64,000 nt of DNA, from NCBI GenBank assembly GCA_902613855.1, contig CACMIX010000001.1, positions 352,717-416,716 on the forward strand, given 5' to 3'. The DNA comes from an uncultured Pelagibacteraceae bacterium (GTDB lineage Bacteria > Pseudomonadota > Alphaproteobacteria > Pelagibacterales > Pelagibacteraceae). The translations under genes were made by a program, and so were the position numbers. Of this stretch, positions 56,731 through 63,925 are shown in pieces. Within the stretch, counting starts at the first letter, position 1. Each line of letters starts with the position of its first letter. Below the pieces are notes generated by a model. The model was not told the origin of the DNA and ran no database searches. It worked only from the letters and a program-made list of their open reading frames with translations.

Positions 56731-57030
56731 ATGAGAATAAATTTAACTAAAAAAGACTTAGTTAATTTAGTTTATATGCAGCTTGGTTTTTCCAAGCAAA
56801 TATCAGAAAATCTCATTGAAGATTTTTTAGAAACGATTGTTACAAACATTATATCTGAGAAAAAATTAAAATTATCAAAATTTGGTACATTTTCTATAAG
56901 ACAAAAGAAATCAAGGATAGGAAGAAATCCTAAAACCAAGGAGTCAAAAGTAATATCTAGCAGGAAAGTTGTTTTGTTTAAGCCATCAAAAGAATTTAAA
57001 GAATTGATAAATATAAGAGAAAATGGATAA
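56731..57030 (+). CDS. ihfA: Integration host factor alpha-like DNA-binding protein (HU/IHF family)
   Basis: A 99-residue HU/IHF-fold DNA-bending protein. MRINLTKKDLVNLVYMQLGFSKQISENLIEDFLETI is the dimerisation part, KLSKFGTFSIRQKKSRIGRNPKTKESKVISSRKVVLFKPSKEFKE contains the minor-groove arm with the conserved GRNPKT. The position after plsX and before a MerR gene is that of ihfA in alphaproteobacteria, which supports IHF alpha over HU. It overlaps merR by eight bases. Confidence 0.88.
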   Translation: MRINLTKKDLVNLVYMQLGFSKQISENLIEDFLETIVTNIISEKKLKLSKFGTFSIRQKKSRIGRNPKTKESKVISSRKVVLFKPSKEFKELINIRENG

Positions 57031-57385
57031 ATCTGAGAGTGCTTACAAAACTATTGGTGAAGTTGCAAAAATTTTAAAACTTCAAGTAAATAAAAATGGC
57101 ACTCTTCCAACTTATATAATTAGATTTTGGGAGACACAATTTAAGCAAATTAAACCCAAAATATTAAATTCAAACAGAAGATATTATGATGAAAAAACAA
57201 TTAATCTTTTAAAGAAAGTTAAGTTTCTTTTAAAGGAACAAGGTATGACAATTAATGGTGTAAAAAAGATACTAAATAATGAAGTATCTTTAAAGCTTGA
57301 CGAAATTGCAGATAAATCTATAAAAGCTGAAAATTTAAAAAATAAATTAGTTAAAATTTCTAAAATTATAAAAGAATTGAAATAA
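57023..57385 (+). CDS. MerR-family transcriptional regulator
   Basis: A 120-residue regulator with an N-terminal MerR winged helix: YKTIGEVAKILKLQVNKNGTLPTYIIRFWETQFKQIKPKILNSNRRYYDEKTINLLKKVKFLLKEQGMTINGVKKIL. The R-F-W-E and N-R-R-Y-Y motifs are shared by the family linked to ihfA in alphaproteobacteria. Its C-terminus is a short coiled helix with no ligand domain, so the sensed signal is not visible. Target genes are unknown. Confidence 0.88.
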   Translation: MDKSESAYKTIGEVAKILKLQVNKNGTLPTYIIRFWETQFKQIKPKILNSNRRYYDEKTINLLKKVKFLLKEQGMTINGVKKILNNEVSLKLDEIADKSIKAENLKNKLVKISKIIKELK

Positions 57386-57386
57386 T

Positions 57387-57578
57387 ATGGCAAAAAAAAC
57401 ACATGTTAAAGTACGACTTGTTCCTGAAGCTAAACCTGATAGTTCCTTCTTTTATTATGTTAAAAAACCTGCTGGAGGTGAAAAAGCTAAAGTGAAACTT
57501 TCAGCTAAAAAATATAATCCTGATACAAGAAAACATGAAATGTTTGTGGAAAAGAAGTTACCACCACATAGTAAATAA
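57387..57578 (+). CDS. rpmG: 50S ribosomal protein L33
   Basis: A 63-residue L33: MAKKTHVKVRLVPEAKPDSSFFYYVKKPAGGEKAKVKLSAKKYNPDTRKHEMFVEKK matches the family, with YNPDTRKHEMF in place of the usual YDPxxRKHVxF. It has no zinc cysteines. It is slightly longer than E. coli L33 (55 residues). It lies one base after merR and its stop abuts that of the opposing chorismate mutase gene. Confidence 0.95.
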   Translation: MAKKTHVKVRLVPEAKPDSSFFYYVKKPAGGEKAKVKLSAKKYNPDTRKHEMFVEKKLPPHSK

Positions 57579-57869
57579 CTATTTTTTTTTAAAATTTCTT
57601 TTTTCGTATTCAATATAGGCCCAAATCATATTCTTCCATATCCTGTTTGTAATTTTTGGGTCTATTTTATTTTTAACCGATTTTTTTTTTATATTTCTTA
57701 AAATAATATTTATTCTTTTTTGATCAATAATTTGGTTTTTTTTATCTTTTAATTTAAGAACTTTTTTAACAAGATTTGTTCTTTTTTTTATTATATTGAT
57801 TAGAGAATTATCAAGTTTATCTAATTGAATTCTAATTTTACTTAATTTTTTTTTATTTAGAGGCGACAT
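57579..57869 (-). CDS. Chorismate mutase, AroQ type
   Basis: A 96-residue all-helical chorismate mutase that converts chorismate to prephenate for Phe and Tyr. The family pattern is present: LSKIRIQLDKLDNSLINIIKKRTNLVKKVLKLK (Arg and Asp in R-x-x-L-D-x-L-D), and IDQKRINIILRNIKKKS. The rest is lysine- and isoleucine-rich as elsewhere in this genome. It stands alone opposite ctaA, 43 bases from it, and its stop abuts rpmG. Confidence 0.85.
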   Translation of the reverse strand: MSPLNKKKLSKIRIQLDKLDNSLINIIKKRTNLVKKVLKLKDKKNQIIDQKRINIILRNIKKKSVKNKIDPKITNRIWKNMIWAYIEYEKRNFKKK

Positions 57870-57912
57870 TTATATATTTGGATTATTAAAAAAATATTAT
57901 ATTTAGAGCCTT

Positions 57913-58929
57913 ATGTACACCGTAAATACAAAAATTAATGATCAATTGTCTTCATGGTTAATTGTAATGTTTATTATAATTTCTATTATGATTGTAGTTG
58001 GTGGTTTGACCAGACTCACCGACTCAGGTCTTTCAATAACTGAATGGCAATTATTTTCTGGATTACTTCCTCCTCTAAACCAAAATGATTGGATATTATA
58101 TTTTAATTTATACAAAGAAATACCTGAGTTTAAATTACAGAACTTCAATATGACTTTACAAGAATTTAAAGTTATTTTCTGGTGGGAGTGGGTGCATAGA
58201 TTTTTAGGCAGATTAATAGGCTTATGTTTTTTAATCCCACTCTTATATTTCTCCTTCAAATTAAAAATCTCAAGAATATTAAATTTATATTTTATTTTTT
58301 TTCTTATTTGTTTCCAGGGCTTTATTGGTTGGTATATGGTCAGCAGTGGTTTAGTTGATAGGGTGGACGTTAGTCACTTCAGACTATCTCTTCATTTATT
58401 AATCGCTTTCTTGATTTTATCATTAATTTTTTGGAATTACCTAAAATATAAAAATTATAACCCTGTTGTAGGAGGAATAAATTCAATCATTCCATTTATA
58501 TTTTTAGGTTTAATATTAATACAAATTGTAATTGGTGCATTTGTATCGGGCATGGATGCGGGAAAAATTTACAATTCTTGGCCTCTAATGGGAAATACTT
58601 ATTTCCCAAATGATAACAATATTGAAAATTTATTCAAATTATCTGCTCTTAGCGATCCCTCATTAGTTCAGTTTATTCACAGAAACCTAGCATATGGAAT
58701 TGGATTATTTTATATAGTGATATTTTTTAAAGTTTATAAAAGTAAAATTACTAAACTGTATAAATCAGTTAATATTTTAGGATTTTTAATAATTTTACAA
58801 ATTATTTTAGGAATCTATACAATTTTACTTGGTGCACATATTTATATAGCCGCCGCACACCAAGTGAGTTCTATTTTTTTAGTTACCTCTTCTATTTATT
58901 TTTTCTATATAAATACTAAACCTAACTAA
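57913..58929 (+). CDS. ctaA: Heme A synthase CtaA
   Basis: Oxidises heme O to heme A for cytochrome c oxidase, in the cytoplasmic membrane. The 338-residue protein has eight hydrophobic segments in two similar halves. MIVVGGLTRLTDSGLSITEWQLFSGLLPPLNQNDW and FWWEWVHRFLGRLIGL are in the first half; DVSHFRLSLHLLIAF, IVIGAFVSGMDAGKIYNSWPLMG, and VQFIHRNLAYGIGL, HIYIAAAHQVSSIF carry the heme-binding histidines. Length suits alphaproteobacterial type CtaA. It overlaps metY by eight bases at their 3' ends. Confidence 0.96.
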   Translation: MYTVNTKINDQLSSWLIVMFIIISIMIVVGGLTRLTDSGLSITEWQLFSGLLPPLNQNDWILYFNLYKEIPEFKLQNFNMTLQEFKVIFWWEWVHRFLGRLIGLCFLIPLLYFSFKLKISRILNLYFIFFLICFQGFIGWYMVSSGLVDRVDVSHFRLSLHLLIAFLILSLIFWNYLKYKNYNPVVGGINSIIPFIFLGLILIQIVIGAFVSGMDAGKIYNSWPLMGNTYFPNDNNIENLFKLSALSDPSLVQFIHRNLAYGIGLFYIVIFFKVYKSKITKLYKSVNILGFLIILQIILGIYTILLGAHIYIAAAHQVSSIFLVTSSIYFFYINTKPN

Positions 58930-60250
58930 CTGCTTTAAGCTTACCCTTTGAGGATTTATTTAAAGCCTGATCTAAATCTTCAATAATATCGTCTATATGC
59001 TCGATGCCTATACACAGCCTAACATAACTTTGCGTTACACCAGAAGCAATAAGCTCTTTTTCATTTAATTGGCTGTGTGTTGTGCTTGCTGGGTGAATAG
59101 CTAAACTTCTAGCATCACCAATATTGGCAACATGATAAAACATTTTTAAAGACTCAATAAATTTTTTACCAGCTTCAATTCCACCTTTTAGCTCAATACC
59201 AACCATTGGTCCATTACCACCTTTTAAGTATTGTTTAGCTCTGTCTGAGATATGTTTATCATGTTCAGTTGAGTAAATTACTTTAGTTACTTCTTTATGT
59301 TTTTTTAAAAAATTAACAGCCTTTTGTGCATTTTCACAGTGCTGTTTCATTCTTAAAGCCACGGTCTCAAGACCTTGTATAATCGCAAAAGCATTATCAG
59401 GTGCACATGCTGATCCAAGATCTCTTAGTAAACAAACTCTTGCACGTACTGCAAAAGGAACATTTGCTCCTGTCATCTCAGGTACTGCTTTTCCCCATAT
59501 AACATTATTATAGCTAGCATCTGGTTCATTAAATAATGGTTGTCTTTTAGGATCAGCTGTCCAATCAAAATTACCACTATCGACAATGCTGCCTGCAATT
59601 GCTGTTCCATGTCCACCAATATATTTTGTCAAAGAATGAATAACTACAGCAGCTCCATGTTCTATAGGCTTACAGATAACAGGTGCAGCAGTATTGTCCA
59701 TTATAAGAGGAATGTTGTATCTTCTTCCTATATCTGAAACTTCTTTAATTGGGAAAACTCTTAAATATGGATTAGGTAGAGTTTCTCCATAAAAAGCACG
59801 TGTATTATCATCAATTAGTTTTTCAAAATTTTTAGGATCACTTGGATCTGCGTATCTTATCTCTATTCCAAGTTTACTAAGTGTGTTGTTAAACAATGAT
59901 ACAGTTCCACCATATAAATCTGTAGAACTCACGATGTTGTCCCCAGCTTGAGCAACATTTAATACAGCAAAAGAGGAGGCTGTTTGTCCGGAAGATACAG
60001 TTACACATGATAGACCACCTTCAAGAGCAGCGACTCTTTTCTCTAATACATCGTTTGTTGGATTCATTATTCGGGTATAAATATTCCCAAACTCTTTTAG
60101 TGAAAATAGGTTTGCCGCATGTTCTGTACTATTAAATTCGTATGATGTTGTTCTATATATAGGCACAGCAACAGCATTTGTTGCAGGATCACTTCTGTAA
60201 TCACCGCCATGGACCGCAATAGTCTCAGGATTGTTTCTTTTAGTACTCAT
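58922..60250 (-). CDS. metY: O-acetylhomoserine sulfhydrylase (homocysteine synthase)
   Basis: PLP enzyme making homocysteine from O-acetylhomoserine and sulfide. The ATG at 60250 (MSTKRNNPETIAVHGGDYRSD) follows a strong AAGGAG and is chosen; an in-frame ATG at 60295 lies in the aptamer. The 442-residue protein shows FGNIYTRIMNPTNDVLEKRVAALEGG, SSTDLYGGTVSLFNNTL, and the PLP lysine Lys209 in VIHSLTKYIGGHGTAIAG; the length and the SYNNVIWG insert distinguish MetY from cystathionine enzymes. The enzyme uses O-acetylhomoserine, whose synthesis depends on hom encoded at 62633. Predicted control by two SAM aptamers just upstream. Confidence 0.94.
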   Translation of the reverse strand: MSTKRNNPETIAVHGGDYRSDPATNAVAVPIYRTTSYEFNSTEHAANLFSLKEFGNIYTRIMNPTNDVLEKRVAALEGGLSCVTVSSGQTASSFAVLNVAQAGDNIVSSTDLYGGTVSLFNNTLSKLGIEIRYADPSDPKNFEKLIDDNTRAFYGETLPNPYLRVFPIKEVSDIGRRYNIPLIMDNTAAPVICKPIEHGAAVVIHSLTKYIGGHGTAIAGSIVDSGNFDWTADPKRQPLFNEPDASYNNVIWGKAVPEMTGANVPFAVRARVCLLRDLGSACAPDNAFAIIQGLETVALRMKQHCENAQKAVNFLKKHKEVTKVIYSTEHDKHISDRAKQYLKGGNGPMVGIELKGGIEAGKKFIESLKMFYHVANIGDARSLAIHPASTTHSQLNEKELIASGVTQSYVRLCIGIEHIDDIIEDLDQALNKSSKGKLKAVS

Positions 60251-60256
60251 TATATT

Positions 60257-60314
60257 CTCCTTTTTTAGTGCTTTAACATAATGTAAGGCGCACAATACAG
60301 TTCAAATGCCTACC
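60257..60314 (-). ncRNA. SAM-II/SAM-V-like riboswitch aptamer overlapping the metY ribosome binding site
   Basis: Read on the minus strand. Stem P1 GTAGGC (60308-60313) pairs with GCCTTAC (60283-60289, one bulge). The loop contains ATTTGAACTGTATTGTGC; its GTGC (60290-60293) can pair with GCAC (60268-60271) to form a pseudoknot. The conserved tract CTAAAAAAGG (60259-60268) runs straight into AAGGAG (60257-60262), the metY Shine-Dalgarno, seven to eight bases before the ATG. Compared with known SAM-II, the ATTTGAAC-TGTATTG and CTAAAAAAGG segments match. Ligand binding would hide the ribosome binding site and lower translation. Assigned by eye. Confidence 0.75.
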
Positions 60315-60330
60315 GATAATTTAATGAATA

Positions 60331-60376
60331 TTCCTGTTTAGCAGTTTAAAGCCCGCAATAGGATCAAATCGGCTTT
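60331..60376 (-). ncRNA. Second SAM-II/SAM-V-like aptamer upstream of metY
   Basis: Read on the minus strand. P1: AAAGCC (60371-60376) pairs with GGCTTT (60348-60353). The loop has GATTTGATCC then TATTGC, and the 3' segment is GCTAAACAGGA. TCCT of the loop (60360-60363) pairs with AGGA (60332-60335) as the pseudoknot. This reproduces the conserved core of SAM-II/SAM-V (GATTT..CC, TATTGC, GCTAAA, AGG). It lies 16 bases upstream of the other aptamer in transcription order. I see no obvious intrinsic terminator after it, so its output could be transcriptional or may simply add cooperativity. Confidence 0.72.
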
Positions 60377-60420
60377 ATCTTTTTATCAAATTAAGACCAA
60401 TTTTCAAGGTAAATATAAAA

Positions 60421-60448
60421 TTGACTTTGATTTTAATAATAGTATTAA
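60421..60448 (+). promoter_or_regulatory. Putative promoter of rplM-rpsI
   Basis: TTGACT at 60421-60426 and TATTAA at 60443-60448 with a 16-base spacer, ending ten bases before the rplM ATG. The expected start of transcription would leave a leader of only a few bases. The first 12 bases, TTGACTTTGATT, are identical to those in front of rpsM at 7499. The same 208-base gap holds the two aptamers of metY on the other strand. Confidence 0.55.
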
Positions 60449-60458
60449 TCCTCGCACA

Positions 60459-60917
60459 ATGACGAAATTCCTTAAAAAAGACCAAATAACTTCATCTTGG
60501 TATGAAATTGATGCAACTAATGCAGTTGTTGGTAGATTAGCAACTGTTGTTTCAAATATTATAAGAGGAAAAAATAAAACAACTTATACTCCACATATGG
60601 ATGACGGTGATTTTGTTGTTGTTAAAAATATTGAACAAGTAAAATTTACAGGAAAAAAATTTCAAGACAAAAAGTATTACAGACATACAGGTCACCCTGG
60701 TGGTATTAAGATTGCTACACCTGAAAAGTTACATGAAAAAAAACCAGGTGAAACATTAAAACTTGCAGTGAAAAGAATGTTACCTGGTGGTGTTTTGGGT
60801 CGAAAACAATTAACTAAACTAAAAATTTATGCAGGTAATGATCACCCGCATTCTGCACAAAATCCTACGGTCATCGAATTAAATAAATTGAATAGTAAAA
60901 ATTTAGCAAGAAATTAA
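60459..60917 (+). CDS. rplM: 50S ribosomal protein L13
   Basis: L13 is an early 50S assembly protein. The 152-residue sequence shows WYEIDATNAVVGRLATVVSNIIRGKNKTTYTPHMDDGDFVVVKNIEQVKFTGKK and KYYRHTGHPGGIK, then VKRMLPGGVLGRKQLTKLKIYAGNDHPHSAQNP, all family features. It is the first gene of the usual rplM-rpsI pair; two bases lie between them. Confidence 0.98.
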   Translation: MTKFLKKDQITSSWYEIDATNAVVGRLATVVSNIIRGKNKTTYTPHMDDGDFVVVKNIEQVKFTGKKFQDKKYYRHTGHPGGIKIATPEKLHEKKPGETLKLAVKRMLPGGVLGRKQLTKLKIYAGNDHPHSAQNPTVIELNKLNSKNLARN

Positions 60918-60918
60918 C

Positions 60919-61356
60919 ATGGAAAACACTCAAACATCTCCAAAATCTCCTAAACTTAAATTAGATTTTAAAGACAGTAAATATGCAACTGGTAGAAGAA
61001 AAACTTCTATTGCGAAAGTTTGGTTAAAAAAAGGATCTGGTAAAATCTATGTGAATGGCAAATTATTTAGTGATTATTTTGCGGATGAAACACATAAAAT
61101 GCAAATTACAAGACCTTTTGAGATTATAAATCAGTCTACAGATTATGACGTTAGATGTAGCGTTAAAGGTGGAGGACCAACAGGTCAAGCTGGTGCAATG
61201 GTTCATGGTATATCCAAAGCATTAGTTTTATTTGATGAAAATTTAAAAGGTACTTTGAAAACCGAAAAACTTACCACCAGAGACTCTAGAGCAGTTGAGA
61301 GGAAAAAACCTGGTAGAAGAAAAGCTAGAAGAAGCTTTCAATTCTCTAAAAGATAA
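60919..61356 (+). CDS. rpsI: 30S ribosomal protein S9
   Basis: S9 touches the P-site tRNA anticodon through its C-terminal tail. The 145-residue protein has KYATGRRKTSIAKVWLKKGSGKIYVNGK at the start of the core, DVRCSVKGGGPTGQAGAMVHGISKALVLFD, and the ending TRDSRAVERKKPGRRKARRSFQFSKR. A short extension of about 15 residues precedes the core. It pairs with rplM. Confidence 0.98.
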   Translation: MENTQTSPKSPKLKLDFKDSKYATGRRKTSIAKVWLKKGSGKIYVNGKLFSDYFADETHKMQITRPFEIINQSTDYDVRCSVKGGGPTGQAGAMVHGISKALVLFDENLKGTLKTEKLTTRDSRAVERKKPGRRKARRSFQFSKR

Positions 61357-61378
61357 TTTTTTTTTAATATTAAACTGT

Positions 61379-61384
61379 TATAAT
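61379..61384 (+). promoter_or_regulatory. Perfect -10 hexamer immediately before argC
   Basis: TATAAT lies in the 33-base gap between rpsI and argC and ends five bases before the argC ATG. No clear -35 element is visible above it. If used, transcription would begin at or very near the start codon, giving a leaderless or nearly leaderless message. Chance occurrence is possible in such AT-rich DNA. Confidence 0.4.
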
Positions 61385-61389
61385 ATAAA

Positions 61390-62412
61390 ATGCCTAAGCT
61401 TAATGCGTTAGTCGCAGGATCAACCGGATATATTGGTACTCAATTAATAAAGATATTAGTTAAGCACAAATATATAAACATAAAATATCTATGTGGTAAT
61501 TCGTCAGTAGGTAAGAGTATTTCATTCTATGAAAAGTCATTATCAAAATATAAATTACCTAAAATAAGAAAATTTAATAAAAATTTATTAGATGATGTTG
61601 ATATAATTTTTACAGCTTTACCAAATGGAGAAGCTCAAGATTTATCTAAACATTTAAATAAAAAAAATATATTAATTGATTTAGCTGCAGATTTTAGACT
61701 TGAAAAAGCTTCAGAGTATAAAAAATGGTATAAGCAGAAGCATCGAGCAATTAAACTTATAAAAAAAAGTATCTATTCACTACCTGAAATTAATAGAAAA
61801 GAAATTAAAAATTATAATATTATCTCAAGTCCTGGTTGTTATCCAACATCTATACTTTTGCCATTAATACCTTTGATTAATAAAAATTTAGTCAAGGTTT
61901 CAAATATTATAATAGACTCCAAATCAGGTTATTCTGGTGCAGGAAGAGGCGTTCATAAAAAATATAAAAATAAAAATTTATATGATTCTTTAAGTGCTTA
62001 TGGTGTTGGAAATCATCGTCATAATTCAGAAATTGACCAGATGTTAAAAAAATTTTCTAAGAAGAAAATTGAAGTAAGTTTTACACCACATTTATCACCA
62101 ATGTTTAAAGGAATTCTAAGTACTATATATTTAGATTTGAATAGAAATGTAAATATGACAAAGGTTTTAGGTTTACTGACAAAATTTTACAAGCAAGAAA
62201 AATTTGTAAAGATTTCCAAATCAAATACACTCATAAGTACAAATGATGTTATTAATACTAATAATTGTCTAATTTCTGTCTGCAAGTCAAAATTTCATAA
62301 TAAAATTATTATACTTTCAGCTATAGATAATTTAATAAAAGGTGGAGCAGGGCAAGCAGTGCAAAGTCTAAACAATAGATATAACTTTCCAGAAACAACT
62401 GGATTAATATGA
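61390..62412 (+). CDS. argC: N-acetyl-gamma-glutamyl-phosphate reductase
   Basis: NADPH enzyme of arginine biosynthesis. The 340-residue protein has the NADP motif LVAGSTGYIGTQLIKIL, IIFTALPNGEAQDLSKHL, LIDLAADFRLE, and the nucleophile Cys150 in SSPGCYPTSILLPL, followed by SKSGYSGAGRGVHK and VSFTPHLSPMFKGILSTIYL. It is the long-branch type found next to rpsI in alphaproteobacteria. It overlaps the next small gene by four bases. Confidence 0.96.
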   Translation: MPKLNALVAGSTGYIGTQLIKILVKHKYINIKYLCGNSSVGKSISFYEKSLSKYKLPKIRKFNKNLLDDVDIIFTALPNGEAQDLSKHLNKKNILIDLAADFRLEKASEYKKWYKQKHRAIKLIKKSIYSLPEINRKEIKNYNIISSPGCYPTSILLPLIPLINKNLVKVSNIIIDSKSGYSGAGRGVHKKYKNKNLYDSLSAYGVGNHRHNSEIDQMLKKFSKKKIEVSFTPHLSPMFKGILSTIYLDLNRNVNMTKVLGLLTKFYKQEKFVKISKSNTLISTNDVINTNNCLISVCKSKFHNKIIILSAIDNLIKGGAGQAVQSLNNRYNFPETTGLI

Positions 62413-62636
62413 GATTAATATGTTGTTTATTTTTACTATTATTTATTAGCAACTGTTCTTTAAATAAAGATTCTCAGTATTGGACTGAAGATATTATTAA
62501 AAAAAAAAATGAGCAAAAAAACCTTTCAAAAATATTAAAAAAATCTAAAGATATAACGTCAATGACTTTAGATGAATATAAATTATATATAGAAGACTAC
62601 ACAAAAAAAAGTAAATATCCTGATATTAGTAAATGA
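62409..62636 (+). CDS. Small putative lipoprotein of unknown function
   Basis: A 75-residue protein not recognised. Residues 1-16 are a lipoprotein signal with lipobox-like LFISNC (Cys16), after which the mature part is charged (SLNKDSQYWTEDIIKKKNEQKN) and ends TLDEYKLYIEDYTKKSKYPDISK. It overlaps argC and hom by four bases each, so it is in the same transcript as both, and this supports it being a real gene. No role is evident from context. Confidence 0.65.
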   Translation: MRLICCLFLLLFISNCSLNKDSQYWTEDIIKKKNEQKNLSKILKKSKDITSMTLDEYKLYIEDYTKKSKYPDISK

Positions 62637-63925
62637 AAAAAACATATAATATTGCAGTAGTTGGTTTAGGACAGGTTGGTATCTATTTACTTAATGAGTT
62701 AAATACTAAGAAAAAAAGTATTGAAACAAAGACTGGATCAAGAATTAATCTAGTAGCTATATCAGCAAAAAATATTAAAAAAAAAAGAAAATTTAAATTT
62801 AATAAGAAAATTTTTTATACTAACCCTCTTGAAATACTTAAAAAACATAAAGTAGATATTTTATTTGAAGCAATAGGATTATCTGATGGTGTATCTAAAA
62901 AGATTGTAGAGAAAGCTTTAAAAAGTAAGATTCACGTCATTACACCAAATAAAGCTTTAATTTCTAAACATGGAAATTATCTAGCTAAATTAGCTGAAAA
63001 AAATAATGTTAACTTAGAGTTTGAAGCTTCTGTAGCAGGAGGTATCCCAATCTTAAGATCAATTAAGGAAGGATTAGCAACTAACAAGATCTCAAAGATT
63101 TATGGAATATTAAATGGTACCTCAAATTATATCTTATCTGAAATGGAAAATTCTAATCAAAAATTTAATGATGTTCTCATTAAAGCACAAAAACTTGGCT
63201 ATGCTGAACCTGGCAATCCTAAATTAGATTTAAATGGTTTTGATGCTTTCGCAAAGGTAAGAATTTTATCTGCACTCGCTTTTAATAGTAAAATTTCAAA
63301 CCACAAATGTTTAATGGAAGGAATAGAAAAAATTGAATTAAAAGATATTAAAATTGCTAATCAATTGGATTTAAGAATAAAACTTCTTGGAATAACAGAA
63401 TTAAAAAAAAATCAACTTTTTGAAACAGTCCACCCATGCTTAGTTAACAAAAAATCTTATATAGGTAATGTTAATGGAGTAATGAATGCAGTAATTCTTG
63501 AGGGTAAACCAGTCGGTGAAAGTATTTTACAAGGTGAAGGCGCAGGTCCTGGTCCTACTTCATCTTCTCTACTTTCTGACTTATTGTCCATACTTAGAGG
63601 GAATATTAAAAAACCTTTTGGAACTCCTTTTGCACAATTAAAAGCACTAAAATCATATAATATAAATAATTATACAAATTCATTATATTTAAGGTTTGAA
63701 GTGAGGGATCGACCTGGAGTTTTATCTCAAATTACTAATCGTTTAGCAAAGTATAAAATATCTGTAAAAAGACTTATTCAAACACCTGATAAAAAAACAA
63801 ATAAAGCAACAATAGTAATCATAACTCACAAAACTTCTGAGATAAATTCCAAGAATTGTTTATCTATATTTAAAAAAAATGAAAATATTTTAAAAACGCC
63901 AACACTTATTAGAGTGCTTGGTTAA
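62633..63925 (+). CDS. hom: Homoserine dehydrogenase
   Basis: Reduces aspartate semialdehyde to homoserine, the branch point to Met and Thr. The 430-residue protein has the N-terminal Rossmann motif IAVVGLGQVGIYLLNEL, the signature LFEAIGLSDGVSKKIVEKALKSKIHVITPNKALISKHG, FEASVAGGIPILRSIKEGL with ILNGTSNYILSEM, and KLGYAEPGNPKLDLNGFDAFAKVRILSALAF. A C-terminal ACT domain from about residue 350 (YLRFEVRDRPGVLSQITNRLAKYKISVKRLIQTP) indicates amino-acid feedback. Its product feeds the O-acetylhomoserine used by MetY. Confidence 0.96.
   Translation: MKKTYNIAVVGLGQVGIYLLNELNTKKKSIETKTGSRINLVAISAKNIKKKRKFKFNKKIFYTNPLEILKKHKVDILFEAIGLSDGVSKKIVEKALKSKIHVITPNKALISKHGNYLAKLAEKNNVNLEFEASVAGGIPILRSIKEGLATNKISKIYGILNGTSNYILSEMENSNQKFNDVLIKAQKLGYAEPGNPKLDLNGFDAFAKVRILSALAFNSKISNHKCLMEGIEKIELKDIKIANQLDLRIKLLGITELKKNQLFETVHPCLVNKKSYIGNVNGVMNAVILEGKPVGESILQGEGAGPGPTSSSLLSDLLSILRGNIKKPFGTPFAQLKALKSYNINNYTNSLYLRFEVRDRPGVLSQITNRLAKYKISVKRLIQTPDKKTNKATIVIITHKTSEINSKNCLSIFKKNENILKTPTLIRVLG

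Noticed and set aside
57579..57620. T-run after rpmG as an intrinsic terminator
   Set aside because: The T-rich stretch is the coding end of the opposite-strand chorismate mutase (lysine codons) and has no preceding GC-rich hairpin.
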